NCBI GenBank assembly: GCA_047967505.1
Contig: CM106538.1
Origin: Dipteris shenzhenensis
Lineage: Eukaryota > Polypodiophyta > Polypodiopsida > Gleicheniales
Strand: one strand, 5' to 3'
DNA length: 64,000 nucleotides
In this document: positions 10,480 through 21,734 of the stretch, one piece after another
Numbering within the stretch: the stretch's first letter is position 1
How the letters are laid out: the number at the start of each line of letters is the position of its first letter
Notes under the pieces: generated by a model
Told to the model about the DNA's origin: nothing
Database searches by the model: none
The model's input: the letters and a program-made list of their open reading frames with translations, nothing else
Translations under genes and position numbers: made by a program

Positions 10480-11470
10480 TCCAGTGTTTTGAGGGACCCA
10501 AGGGGAAGACCCGCAGTCTTATCTTCAAGATTTTGTTCGAGGATGCCAGCTTTCTGGATGATCCATGAAGGATCAGGCGTAGACTTTGCCTAATTTTCTT
10601 AAAGGTGTAGCCTTGAGTTGGCATGAGGCCTTGCCGGACTCTACCAAGGAGGACTGGGGCCAAGTGGTGGCTAAATGAAGTAGAGATTGGGGGCAATGGA
10701 GTCGCCAAATGCTTTGATGTTGCACTTGGACAAGTTCTATCAAGGAGAGGGTGAGATGGTCTCTGCGTTGGCAGTATGATATGAAACTTTATGGACAATG
10801 TATGAAAGGGCAGCTTTGCGAGCTGTGGCATCTACATCATCGTCCCCTCAAAGTCTCATAGGGATGGAGCACTTAAAGACGAGCAAATTTGTTATGGTTT
10901 TGGAGCCTCGCCTTCGCTCAAAAGTAATGAGTAAAGATCCAACAACATATGCGGAGGCACTTCACATTGCAACCAAGAAAGAAGCTTCTCTAAAGATTGA
11001 ATCCTCTTTTGTGTCTTCAATAGCTTCAACTTCTAAGGTGGAGGTAATGGGCACTCCTCAAGTTACCAAAGTCCTTTGAGTTAGATCATAATATCTCCCA
11101 ATGGATGGCAGAGTTTGCTGGTTTGAAATTGCATTTGGTCAATGCACGACAACCTAGAGCACCAACGAGTGAGGATAGGCCTCGAGATAAGAGTGGGATC
11201 ACTTGCTATGAATGTAATGAAAAAGGTCACTATCACCCTGAGTGTCCTAGATTGAAAAAGAAAGAAGAAAAACAAGTATCCTTGTTAGAAGCTTCTTCAG
11301 GGGATGAGGAAAGAGAGGTAATGATGGCTAAACAAGGGCGTGGTAAAGCAAAAGAAGAAGAAGAAAGCAAGGAAGAAGTAGATGAGGAACATCAGGAAGA
11401 GGAATGCCATAGTAAGAAAAAGAAGGCATCAAGAAGGAGAATTAGCCAGTCAAACTTCCCTTTAGGATAA
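10480..11470 (+). pseudogene. Gypsy gag with CCHC zinc knuckle
   Basis: The capsid-like region is broken by stops near 10560-10680 but reads through GVALSWHEALP-type gag sequence. An open stretch (11105-11470) carries the nucleic-acid-binding knuckle CYECNEKGHYHPEC starting at about 11204, which fits C-x2-C-x4-H-x4-C. A Lys/Glu-rich tail follows. Gag packages the element RNA in cytoplasmic particles. Frame breaks make this copy non-functional. Confidence 0.7.
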
Positions 11471-11488
11471 GGAATTGGATGCTATGAC

Positions 11489-11998
11489 TTGTTGTCCGAC
11501 CTTAAAGAAAAGGAAGCTCATATTGTCTCCAAAACTATGGAAGGAATGGGGAAAGCTAGCAAGCACAAGAGTATCAAAGAAGAAAAAGAGAAAAGTGTCA
11601 TTCCTATTGTTCAAAAGGTAGATATAGATGTTGGTGATGATGTACCTATGGTTGATGTGATCATTGATGGTCAAGTGATTTCTAATGTGTACATTGATGG
11701 AGGTGCATCGATTAATGTCATGAGTGAGAAGACCATGATAGATGCTGATTTGAAATACTCTAGAACTACCTCTCCTTATCGCATCAAATTGGCTGACAAC
11801 ACTAGGGTAAAGACCTTGGGAGTTGTGAAGAATCTAGAAGTGGATGTATGTGGAGTTTCTGTGCCGACTACTTTTTAGGTGATCCCTACCAAGCTAGATG
11901 CATGTGCCTATCCATTGATTTTGGCAAGGCCCTAGCTATGCAAGGTTAAGGCTATTCAAAATTGGGATACTGGAGAATTGATTTTGTAAGGAAATGAT
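11489..11998 (+). pseudogene. Gypsy aspartic protease
   Basis: The retropepsin active site reads YIDGGASINVM near residues 67-77 of the open stretch, i.e. D-G-G-A instead of the usual D-T/S-G-A. The same DGGA form occurs in the other gypsy element of this window (near 23660) and I regard it as lineage-typical. A stop at 11876 (TTTTAGGTG) and further stops at 11935 and 11987 interrupt it before the acidic, Ser-rich linker at 12005-12268. Confidence 0.65.
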
Positions 11999-12457
11999 AA
12001 GAAGGTGAGCTACAACATCAGAAGCCGCAAAGAGGAAGTTGTCAAGGAGGAGTCTTCAACATCAGAGAGTTCAAACTCTAACTTAACCAATGATGAAGAA
12101 GGGACAGGGTGTAGCTCTGAGGAGTCCAGCTCAGAGGGTGAGGTGGAAGGAGTGGCCTTTGGTCTTTGTCTTGATGTTGATCGAGATGAGTCGGGAGGGA
12201 ACAAGGTAGTGGTACAAGAAGATCCTATAGAGACACTTCATGTGGAGGATGTGGAGCACACTAAATGACACCAATGCAACAAAGAGCTTCTTGGTGATTC
12301 TCTATCAGGTAGTGAGAAGCTCCAGTACTTGGATATGTTAGATTATTTTCCATATCTCTTTGCAACAAGCTATTCATAGGTTTGAACAGTCTCTCTTGTG
12401 GAGCACAAGATTAAGTTGAAGCCAGAAAGCAAGCCAGTTCTGCAATGCTTAAGGTGA

Positions 12458-13335
12458 TTGGGTGTGATCCAAGCTGAGGGACCAAAGAAAGAGCTAACAC
12501 TACTACTTGAGGCGGGATTCATCTTTCCTGTTGATGATTCAGAATGGATATCTCTTGTAGTTGTCACACCAAAGAAAGAAAATAAGTGGCGGGTTTTTGT
12601 GGACTTTCGTCCTTTGAATGCATGCACTAAGAGGGATCATTTTCCTTTGCCATTCCAAGATGAAATACTAGATCAGGTGGTAGGGCATGAGATGTATTCT
12701 GTATGTGATAGGTATTCTGGGTACTTTTAAATTCATATTTGGGAGGAAGATTAAAAGAAAACATCATTTGTCACACCTTGGGGAGTTTTTGCTTATAGAG
12801 TGATGCCTTTTGGGTTGACCAATGCACCAACTACATTTCAAAGGTTCATGAGTCAAGTCCTTGAGCCTTACTTGGGAAAGTTCATAAGGGTGTTTTTGGA
12901 TGATTTTTGCATTTATTCTCGGCGCATAGATCACATGGAGAAGTTAAAGATGGCCTTAGCTAGGATTGATGAAGCAAAATGGTGTCTAAATCCTAGCAAG
13001 TGTCATTTGGCTCAAAAAAAAATAGTCTTGTTGGGGCATATTGTGTCTGAAGAAGGCCTGTAAATAGATCCTAACAAGGTTCAAGCAATCATGGCATTGC
13101 CAAGTCCTGAGAGTGTCACTGGTGCTCACAGAATTCTAGGCAAAAGCAAGTATTATCAATGCTTTTGTGATGATTTCATAGAGATAGTTCATCCCATGAA
13201 CTTGTTGACAAGAAAAGGAGTTTCTTTCCAATGGGGTGTGGAGCAACAAGAGCCTTTTCAGCAACTTAAGGAGGCCATGAGTAAGGGCCCAATATTGAAG
13301 CCCCCTGATTGGGGTCTTAGGACTTTTATGTAAAT
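12458..13335 (+). pseudogene. Gypsy reverse transcriptase
   Basis: Recognisable RT blocks in order: VVVTPKKENKWRVFVDFRPL, FPLPFQDEILD, a SGYF segment followed by stops at 12728 and 12752, [16 protein letters not shown], and the catalytic box FLDDFCIY at about 12895. LLGHIVSEEGL is followed by a stop at 13061, and a thumb/connection region extends to 13335. The catalytic Asp pair is intact but at least three nonsense codons interrupt the frame. It copied element RNA into cDNA when active. Confidence 0.85.
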
Positions 13336-13665
13336 CCAAGTGTATCTTTGCATTCAGCGGGTGCTGTATTGCTATAAAAAGGAGAGGCAGGTAGAATGCA
13401 ACCCATCTATTATGCCAGCTGATAGCTCATAGAGGTGGAAACAAGGTATGAAGAAATGGAGTAGCAAGCCCTCTCTTTGGTGTTTTCAATCAGAAAGTTT
13501 CGCTCCTATTTATTACCTTGGCCATTTTTCTTCCTTACCTCTTAGTTTGTATTAGCATATCTAGTTCACGAGCCTAATCCTGGGGGGAGATTTGCAAAAT
13601 GGTTGTCAAAGCTTCAAGAGTTCTCTTTCTCTTTTGTCACACTGAAAATACCACTAGGTCCACTA
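13336..13665 (+). pseudogene. Gypsy RNase H (first, gypsy-type)
   Basis: Translated fragments such as SLHSAGAVLL, YEEME, QALSLVFSIRKFRSYLL and GGRFAKWLSKLQEFSFSF match the RNase H and tether region that normally follows RT in gypsy elements (compare the homologous part of 21707-22957). Stops occur throughout. Assignment rests on position and similarity to the second gypsy element. Confidence 0.6.
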
Positions 13666-13763
13666 TGGCAAATTTGCTGACAAGATGGTAGGATCTAAGA
13701 GAAGAAAAGAAATATAAGGAGGACATTAATGATGAAAGGGAAACACCACCAATAGCTTTTCTC

Positions 13764-14255
13764 TTGTATTTTGATGGGGCTTTTAGTCCTTCATGCCAAC
13801 AAGGAGCCGAGGGGATAGTCTTGATGAATTCTAAAGGTCAAGAGGTGTCAGCAAGAGGACAAGAGCTTCCAGGTATCACAACAAACAATGCAGCTGAGTA
13901 TAGTGCTTTGATTCTTGGTTTGGAGGGTTCTCTTCAAAGACAAGTTAAAGAATTTGAAGTAAGAGGAGATTCTCAGCTTATTATAAAGCAAATACAAGGG
14001 CATTACAAGACAAGAATTCCTCATTTGAAGGAGCTTAATCAAAAGGCTATGGCGCTATTTAGTCAGTTTGATTTTTGCAAGTTTGTTCATATAAATGAAA
14101 AAGAAAATCAAAGGGCAAATGAGTTAGCTACTCAAGCCATTGTAGTACAAGACCAAGGGGTGGTTTCTTTGGTAGACACTAGATGGCTAGAACTACAAGA
14201 TGTTCATCAATATGTGAAAGAAGGCATGTTTCCTCCAGGGTTAACTCCACAATAG
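13764..14255 (+). CDS. Second RNase H domain (archaeal-type) of gypsy element
   Basis: An open 163-aa frame with the RNase H fold signature: Asp in YFDGAFSPSCQQGA near residues 2-4, Glu in NNAAEYSALILGLEG, Asp in EVRGDSQLIIKQIQG, and a C-terminal RANELATQA where the usual final catalytic Asp is Asn. This RVT_3-like domain is the additional RNase H known from plant Tat-type gypsy lineages, distinct from the gypsy RNase H just upstream. It is uninterrupted although its neighbours are full of stops. In Tat elements an integrase normally follows; here the polypurine tract comes within 190 bp. Confidence 0.75.
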   Translation: MYFDGAFSPSCQQGAEGIVLMNSKGQEVSARGQELPGITTNNAAEYSALILGLEGSLQRQVKEFEVRGDSQLIIKQIQGHYKTRIPHLKELNQKAMALFSQFDFCKFVHINEKENQRANELATQAIVVQDQGVVSLVDTRWLELQDVHQYVKEGMFPPGLTPQ

Positions 14256-14445
14256 AAGCAGAGATTAGTTACTTTTGGCCACGTCTCCATAAGGATGTAT
14301 ATGGATGTCACCGATGGAACCCATCAGCTTGAGGATGTTGATGGTATGGTGATACCCCAATGCATCTCTGAGTATCGCCTTGAATTTTTCTATGCTCGAT
14401 CACCTTGAGGGCCAGCAGACCCTCTCTATCACTAGAGAGGATCTA

Positions 14446-14459
14446 CTGGGGGGGGAAGA
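14446..14459 (+). promoter_or_regulatory. Polypurine tract of gypsy element
   Basis: A run of eight G followed by AAGA lies immediately before the LTR start TGTGACACC at 14460. This is the site from which plus-strand DNA synthesis is primed. Confidence 0.7.
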
Positions 14460-16017
14460 TGTGACACCAAAAATTGATATTTTTTTATTTGGCATTGGTA
14501 TTGTTTTCTTCTATGTTTGATAAGAGTTTAAGTATCGGATCTCACTTATTTCTATTTTCTAAGATATTGTATGGGATTGAGAGGAGGAGTGGAATGGATC
14601 ATTATAAATACCATAGGTATGAATTATAAATACCTTGGTATGGGGTGAGAGTTATTTGTGTATGGGATATTATGGCGTTTTTAGAAAACAGGAAGAGTGA
14701 GTCATATAAAGAGGTAGGCTCATGTCCATGTGTTCCAATAATATAAGAGATATCACATGCCAAGCATGTGGAAGGCATGTGGAGGAGTGTGGAGTCAAGA
14801 GGAATCCTTCTAGAATTTCTATGTGGAATAAGGAGGATGTGGACAGATTGAAAAGAGAGGGTCCCTATGGGCTCCATGTGGGGAGACTCTTGACTTTCTC
14901 AATATTTTAAGAGTCTTAAGCATCTTTTGATGGGACACATGGCAAGAGTAGCTAAAAAGGACATGGATGGTGACATACGGGCTTATGTGATTGATGGGGA
15001 AAGGAATCTACAGGCAGCAATTGTAAATGGGTGAAGGAGGGTGATAAAATCTCTATAAAAGGAGCCCTCCTCTCCCTTGTTCATCATCTCTTCCACCATC
15101 AGGCCTCATGTTCCTGTAGCTCTAGTCTCCTCAAGCCTCTCCTCAAGCCTCTTCCATGATCCTTCTCTCCCTCTTATAGATATTCTCTTATGTAGACTCT
15201 TGAGTCCATCTCTCTCTAGTTCATTCTCTCTCTATGAGTAGTCTTGGAGCTTCCACTCCCTCTTCTACGTATGAAACCTCTTCTTCTCCCTTGTGTTTGT
15301 AGTATTTTGAGTTTCATTGGAGTGGAGCCTCACTCTATTGGTAATGAAGGTCACTTCAATTTCTCTCTCTTAAGTATCTCTTCCCTTTTTCCATTGTTTT
15401 CTCTTCCAAAGTGCTCAAAAGTGTTGTCTATTCTGCTGCTCATTGCACATACAAGGTTTATCTAGTTCCCAAGTCACAAAGGGAGTTCTTCCTTCCCTCC
15501 TAGGTGACCTCTATGGGACTTGGATCGTTGATGAAGTCTAATCATGGTGGTAGTATACTCCCAAGTCAGCACCAGTAGAAGGAGTAGGTGTTTTTCATGA
15601 TAGTTTGACCCCATGTCAGTATTTTGCTCATAACATTTTGCTCGATGGTCCGATTTGAATGAACTTATATCAACGCGAAGCTCTTTTCAAGGAGCATCAT
15701 TGTATGTCTTCAGTTATTGTATTAGATGTTAAACCAAAAATCTGTGACTCTGTGTGTGTGACTGTTTCTTTTTCAGACAGTTTCTACCCCCGCCCAGTAA
15801 ACTGTGCATGTCTTTCTGACCGCTTCTCTGTTTCTTACAAAACTTATATCAAAGCGAAGCTCATTTCAAGATGCATCTAAATATGTGTTTGAATCTTTGA
15901 TATCATGTCTCTACTAAAATTTATAGGCCTTTGTGTCTAATGATAGTTTGTAGAGTGTTTTGAGCTAATTATAAAGGTATCTATGAAGGAGGTGCAATGT
16001 TTCCTCGGAACCTACCC
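14460..16017 (+). repeat. Gypsy LTR copy C (3' side, right-truncated)
   Basis: Starts TGTGACACC after the polypurine tract and carries the conserved TATAAAA box at 15054 and two of the 175-bp internal units. It is cut at 16017 after 'ggaacctacccatc'. The other copies continue with 'tgacccaatcagcccctt', absent here, so a minus-strand copia fragment was inserted or joined at this point. Confidence 0.75.
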
Positions 16018-18675
16018 ATCCTATAAGAAAACAATACAACGTCTGTGCTCAATAGATAACAAGATCTTGTATGCAAGAGAGAAAATAGATAGTATGGAGA
16101 ATCAAAAATTTGATTACTGTAAAATTGATACAATAGATGGCACTGCCTCCCAACCGTGTGCTCCTGTGAAAGAAGCTTCGATGACATGCTGGAAACAGTA
16201 GAGGAAGGAGGCTGGATGCTAAGGAATCAGGGTTGCTATATCCAGATGATGAAATGGGCTTCACAAGCTTGCTCTTACATAGCCACCATGAGTAGTTAGT
16301 TAGAGCCAATTGGGTGACCGACCTGGTCTGCCCAAAATGGTCAACTGGGGGTCGTAGGCCACCGACCACATGATAGAACCGGTGCACAAAACAGAGCAAC
16401 TAACCTACAGTCTCTGTTCCCATCAGGGATCATCTGAGGCTCCAAACAAGCCCCGCAACCCAAGAGTGGGCTGCCCTGGGAAATGCTCAGTCTACCCTCA
16501 GTGCAGTCAATCATGGGATGCCTTCCTGCACTTGCATGTAGTCGAACAGTATACCAAGTCGACCTCTCCATCCATGATGAGCTCACGTACAAAGTGACAT
16601 TGAATCTCAATGTGTTTTGTGCAAGCGTGGAACACAAGGTTCTTTGCAATCGCCATGCAACTCTGATTGTCACATGATAACTGCATAGGCTTGTTCTGCA
16701 CTGCACCCATGTCCCCTAAAATCCTCCTCAACCACACTGCCTCGCAAGAAGCAAAGCATGTTGATTTGTTGTGCGTGACCTCGGTAGAAGAAAGAGCAAC
16801 TGTGGGTTGCTTCTTGCTAACCCATGACATAGCTCCAGATCCAAGTGAGAAACAATAACCTATCACTGATCTCCTGCTGTCCATGTCTCCTGCCCAATCT
16901 GAGTCACAGAATCCGGTCAAGATTTGCCCTTGGTATAGGTTATGCCATAATCAAGTGTGCCTTTGATGTATTTTAGCACCTACATCCTTGCCCTGCAATG
17001 GTTCTCCTGGGGCTTATTGGAAAACTTGCTTAGTACACCAGTCGCAAAACTAATGTCCAGCTGCATATGTTGCACAAGTAAATCAAGTTACCCACAAGCC
17101 TTCTGTACTTTGCTTTGTCCACTAGTGGTGATGAATCCTCGTTTGAGAGCTTCACATCAACCTCCATAGGGGTACCAACTGTCTTGCACTCAGCCATGCC
17201 AAATGCCTTCAGTATCTCTCCAGCATACTTCAGCTATGAAATGAAGATCTGTTTTGGCTCTTGCCAAACTTCAATCCCCAAACAGAAATGCATGAGTTCG
17301 AGGTCTGTCATTTCAAACTCTCTTCCTAGCAAATGCTTTGTCTACGAGATCTTCTCTTCATGGTTCCCTATTATGACAAGGACATCCACATAAAGGACCA
17401 CAATCATACACTTGCCTCCTTCTCCGAAGATATACAAATTTGCATCAAATGGGCTCCTCCTGAACCCATTTGTAGAAAGTAGGCATCAATTTACTGGTAC
17501 CACACTCGTGGGGCCTCTTTCAGCCCGTAAAGTGTCTTCTTCAGTTTACAGACTTTACCTTCTAAACCGGGGATCACAAAACCTAGTGGTTGTTCCACGT
17601 ATACCTCCTCCTTGAGGTCTCCATTCAAAAAGGTGGATTTTACATCCATCTGAAACACGGGCCAACTTCCCTAGGAAGCTAAAGCCAAAACACTGTGAAT
17701 TGTGGTTAGTCGAGTTGTGGGAGAAAAAGTATCCTGATAATCAAAACCATGTACTTGTGCGAATCCTTTTGCCACGAGCTGAGCCTTGTACTTATCCAAT
17801 GTGCCATCGGACTTGTACTTGGTCTTGTACACCCACTTGGTGTCGATTACCTTGCATTTTGGTGGTCAATCCACAAGGTCCCAAGTGTTGTTCTTCATTA
17901 TGGAGCCATACTCTGACTGCATAGCCTCCATCCACCTATCATCACCCTGTGCCTCTTCAAGACACTTGGGTTCTTCAGCACGGATCACCTCTATCATCAA
18001 AGTGTAGTTAACCAAGTGTTCTTGCGCCCTTCTTTGCTCCTCTCTAATCTCTTGGACCGGTGGTGTTCGGATGGTTCCTCGTCAATGGCTAGAGGTTCTC
18101 TACCATCCAAAAGCTGCTTTACCCACTTCAGGAATGGCTATTGCCATTGTGGTTCTGCAGGCTCTTCTTCCTCTTCTTTATCTTGAATCCTCCCAAGCAC
18201 CATTGGGGGAGTTCGATCTACTGTTGATGGTTGTACTGGATGGATATCCTAGTCTTGGTTGTCTGGGAAGGAAGCATCCTCCTCCAATTGATGCGGCTAT
18301 TCTGAGAAGACCACATCGCGACTTACAATTACCTTCTTGGTAACAGGGTTATAGAGATGGTAACCCTTCGCCTCTTCACTATAGCCCAAGAAAATACACT
18401 TCCGCCTCTTCGGTTCCCATTTGGTCTTGTTAGCATCAGGGACATGCACAAAATAGTCACATCCAAAAACTCTAAAATGTGCAGCTGAAGGTTTCTTACC
18501 AGAAAAGTGGAGTCATCGTGTTCACAGCCTTCGTGTAGCTACGATTCAGAATGTAAACTGCAATGTTACATGCTTCCTCAGCCCAGAAATTCTTTGGCAA
18601 ATCTTTCCCTTTCATCATACTCCTGCTCATTTTGCAGATGACGTGCATCTTGCATTCTGCTACTCCATTTTGCTG
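16018..18675 (-). mobile_element. Truncated Ty1/copia element B (integrase end, RT, RNase H, LTR-like end)
   Basis: Reading leftward from 18675, the frame opens inside the integrase at the QQNGVAECK motif. It continues through NFWAEEACNIAVYILNRS (integrase C-terminal part), then RT (KWVYKTKYKSDGTLDKYKA near 17800, [20 protein letters not shown] near 17640, [16 protein letters not shown] near 17540). The RNase H lies at 16507-16920. The stretch 16018-16500 is non-coding and resembles a 3' untranslated region plus LTR. Stops and frameshifts are many. Gag, protease and half the integrase are missing. Confidence 0.75.
16507..16920 (-). pseudogene. Copia RNase H (element B)
   Basis: Open 137-aa stretch with the copia RNase H pattern: GFCDSDWAGDMDSRRSVIGY, SWVSKKQPTVALSSTE, EAVWLRRILGDMG, CDNQSCMAIAKN and KHIEIQCHFVRE. 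The acidic residues D, E and D of the active site are present. It is the 3' end of the polyprotein, continuing from RT at 16921-17860 through frame breaks. Confidence 0.75.
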
Positions 18676-19321
18676 TGATCTATGTGGTTGGAAACAAGTA
18701 TGGTGTCATCCACATAAAGAACAAGGATGACAAAAAGAGCACCATCACATTTGGCATATAAGTTGGGGTCAGAGAAACAAGAGTTGAAACCTTGAGATGT
18801 TAGAAACTGATCATTTTCATGTACCAAGAACGGGAAGCTTGCTTTAGACCATAAAGAGCATGATGAAGGCGACAAATAAGATGGTCCTAACCAGGAAGTA
18901 TGAATCGTTCTGGTTGCTCCATATAAATATCCTCTTTAAGATCTCCATTAAGAAAAGCGATTTTCACATCCATTTGATGAATCTCCCAATCAAATTGAGT
19001 AGCAAAAGCTAAGAGTATCTGAATACTTGTGCTACAAACAATGGGTGAAAAAGCATCATGATAATCAACTCCTGCAATTTGTGAGTATCCTTTTGCAACC
19101 AGATGAGCTTTAAACTTGTCAAAAGAACCATCAACTTTGCTTTTGGTTTTATAAACCCACTTACATTTGATAGGAGTGCGACTAGGAGGTAGTTCAATAA
19201 GAACCCATGTACCTTTAGGGATCAAAGAATCATATTCAGCTTCCATTGCCTCTTGACATTGACTCTTTTCTGCAGAAGAGATAGCTTCAGTATAAGTAGT
19301 AGGGTCTTCATGAGCAATCAT
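18660..19321 (-). pseudogene. Copia reverse transcriptase fragment (element A)
   Basis: Reading leftward: KCKWVYKTKSKVDGSFDKFK, LVAKGYSQIAGVDYHDAF, WEIHQMDVKIAFLNGDLK and YMEQPERF, then after a stop at 18887 the catalytic box LYVDDTILVSNHI near 18710. This is Ty1/copia RT of a different family from element B, to which it is joined near 18675. It is only the first two thirds of RT; integrase and RNase H are absent. The stop falls at FILPG followed by TAG. Confidence 0.8.
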
Positions 19322-19450
19322 TACATGATCAATGATTTCAAAGTCATCAACACAATCATGAGTAGAACCATGTTCAAAATCAATAGGCAGATCAACATAA
19401 ATATCAACACTATCATCAGAGGCCTGTGTATTATTACCTAGAAAAGAAAT

Positions 19451-20433
19451 CAGGACAAGAGGCTAGACACTAAGCATGGCGACGCTCAAGGGCCATAGTG
19501 GAAAGGAGAACATGAGGGCGAAACATTATCATGGGAGGGAAAAAGGGATTAGAAGGGGAGGGAATGAAGAGGGAGACTATGACACAAGGGGAAAGGGAGA
19601 GGGGGAAGAGTAGCATGTACATGATGGGAGGAGGAATGTAAAGATGGAGACATCAAGGGAATAGGGCGATGCTTTATTTAAAACGAATTGAAGGGGGAAA
19701 TCAAAGTACTAGCTAGGTGGCTTTACAAGAATGAGCATGTCTCATCAAGGAATAGCCCCCTCCTTTTATAGCCAAGAGAGAGGGTCTCTCCCAATAAATG
19801 CATTCTCCTACATGCATGGTGTGTGTGGAAGAGTCTCCCATGTGGGCTAGGTGGTTACGCACTCTCAATTGTGTGCGATAACGCTTGGCCACATTTTTCC
19901 ACATATATCAACTCCCATATCCCAAGTCTATGATACTCCCTTGGTCTCTTACCAATTTCATAATACCTTCAAACATCTAGGAGGACAAGTGGAGGGTTGG
20001 CACAAGGAATCTTGCCACCTCATCCTACTTTCCCCATTATTTAACTTGCACTCTTGGACCTTCTATACCTCCCCCACATGGGCCTATCCTATATGGAGGG
20101 AATAACCCAATATAATATCCATCTCCACCTATTTTATATTACTTCTCCCATGGACTTTGAGCCATATCTCACTAAATGTAGGCATGGGACCGCCTAGGAG
20201 GAGGGTTGGCACATGGAGGAGCCATGCCACCTTAACATTTTATAATATTACTACCATGGATTATGTACAACACATCTTATGGGTCCTCTTACATGGAAGG
20301 GTGGCACATGGTCATGCCCTACCACCTCAACCTTGGGCCCTATGCACTCCATATTTTATTATACTATTGCCACACATACAAGCACACACTCATATTTATG
20401 CCTTTTTACTTTGATCAAATTTATCCATAATAG
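19451..20433 (-). repeat. Probable 3' LTR of the second gypsy element
   Basis: Non-coding, downstream (leftward) of the integrase and the G-run polypurine tract at 20434-20450, which is where a minus-strand 3' LTR belongs. No second copy is present in the window, so exact ends cannot be fixed. ORFs here are short and unrecognised. Confidence 0.4.
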
Positions 20434-20766
20434 TTCCCCCCCCCCAGGCAGGGAATGCATAGCATTTCCATGCCTAGGACCATCACACACAAAGAAGGGC
20501 TTGAGATAGTGCTTGTTGATCACCTTCTTGCCATATGGCTCATGTAGCTCCTGAACTTGTACAAACCCATTGCTACGTTCCTTGACTTTGTATGGACCGG
20601 TCCATAATGGAAGGAACTTCTTATCCATTTGGTGGTCCAATCTATTATCAAAGCATAGCACAACATCCCCCTCAGCAAAGTGTCTTTCCCATCCCTTGTG
20701 AATCTTACATCCAAGCGGGCCTTTTGTCGATTCTTTTGAATCTCTGTTTGATGTAGGGCAAGGCAT
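20359..20766 (-). pseudogene. Gypsy integrase C-terminal segment
   Basis: A 135-aa stretch including FADGDVV/LCFDNR-like, FLPLWTGPYKV and INKHYLKPFF, the pattern of the DNA-binding C-terminal region of gypsy integrases. It is separated by frame breaks from the catalytic core at 20952-21317. No chromodomain is seen. Confidence 0.6.
20434..20450 (-). promoter_or_regulatory. Polypurine tract of second gypsy element
   Basis: On the minus strand a G run of ten follows 'gcctg' and precedes 'aactattatgg', just after the end of the integrase reading frame. Inferred plus-strand primer. Confidence 0.5.
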
Positions 20767-20951
20767 CAGGTTTCATCTAGCTTCTCAAGTTGCACCAACC
20801 GGGCCTTTACATGTTCATCTTCTGTCATCCTCTGTTCTTGTGCCAATCTCAAAGCCAAAATCTCTATCTCTAGTGGTAAGATAGCCTCAGTACCATACAC
20901 CAACTCAAAAGGAGTGTGACCTGTAGACGTTTTATGAGTGATGTTGTAAGC

Positions 20952-21317
20952 CTATATGGCTTCTGTGACCTTCTGATCCCACTGGCTCCTGTTCGCTGTA
21001 GCCATTTTTCCCATGGTTTTACAAAGGAGGCCATTGGTCCGCTCCGTTTGACCCATGGATGCTGGATAATAGATGCTAGAAGTGCGATGATCAATACCTA
21101 TGCGATCCATGAGCAACTCCACTGCTTCATTTAAGAATGGACTCCCATTATCAGATACTATTTTCATGGGTGTCCCAAACCTTGTGCAGATATATTCAAA
21201 TATGAAATTTGAAACTACCTTACCATTTGCAGCGGGGAGGGCGATAGCTTCAGCCCACTTAGTGACATACTGAGTGGCTACCAAAAGATACTTCTTTTTG
21301 CGGGCAGTCATGGGCAA
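20952..21317 (-). pseudogene. Gypsy integrase core
   Basis: Contains YVTKWAEAIALPAANG, FGTPMKIVSDNGSPFLNE (second catalytic Asp in SDNG) and YYPASMGQTERTNGLL (catalytic Glu in QTE), the D,D-35-E integrase core. The first catalytic Asp, which would lie just upstream (right of 21317), falls in a broken stretch. Integrase joins the cDNA to chromosomal DNA. Inactive because of frame breaks. Confidence 0.75.
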
Positions 21318-21344
21318 GGGCCCAATAAAATATATTCCCCACTT

Positions 21345-21734
21345 CTAAAACGGATGGATGGACATAATTGGGTGATGTTGCCCAGGATGCAAATCCTTCC
21401 TACCAAAGAATTGGCATGGTTCACATGTTTCGCAATGCATAGTGACATCCTTGAACAAGGTCGGCCAATAGTACCCAGCATGTAAAATCTTCTTAGCTAT
21501 ATAGTCATTAGCATAGTGGCCTCCACAAAATCCATCATGATAATACTTCAATACCTTAGGTACTTCATCTGCATCAATGGCCCATCTTAGTACCCCATCC
21601 ATGCCTTGACAGTACAACACCCCATCAAAGAGGGTGTGGCGCCTACTATCTCTGCAGATCTTCTTTCTCTCATAGCTAGTACTTTCTGGAGGAAAGGAGA
21701 AAGCAGTCAAAACCTGTAGATACCGCCATACCAT
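21345..21734 (-). pseudogene. Gypsy integrase zinc-binding domain
   Basis: 129-aa stretch with LFDGVLYCQGMDGVLRW, then H-x-H/C-x2-C type residues in YYHDGFCGGHYAND and CETCEPCQFFG. This is the H2C2 domain preceding the integrase core. It overlaps the end of the RT/RNase H ORF in another frame, evidence of a frameshift near 21710-21734. Confidence 0.75.

Larger units (their letters stand above)
7482..16017 (+). mobile_element. Decayed Ty3/gypsy element with dual RNase H and no integrase
   Basis: Two copies of one LTR flank a decayed coding region. The left LTR (7482-9796) lacks roughly its first 250 bp and contains a 670-bp insertion. The right LTR (14460-16017) starts TGTGACACC after a polypurine tract and is cut off at 16017 where a minus-strand copia fragment begins. 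Domain order is gag, aspartic protease, reverse transcriptase, RNase H, then a second (archaeal-type) RNase H. Only 190 bp separate the second RNase H from the polypurine tract, so no integrase is present. Numerous stops show it is dead. Confidence 0.8.
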
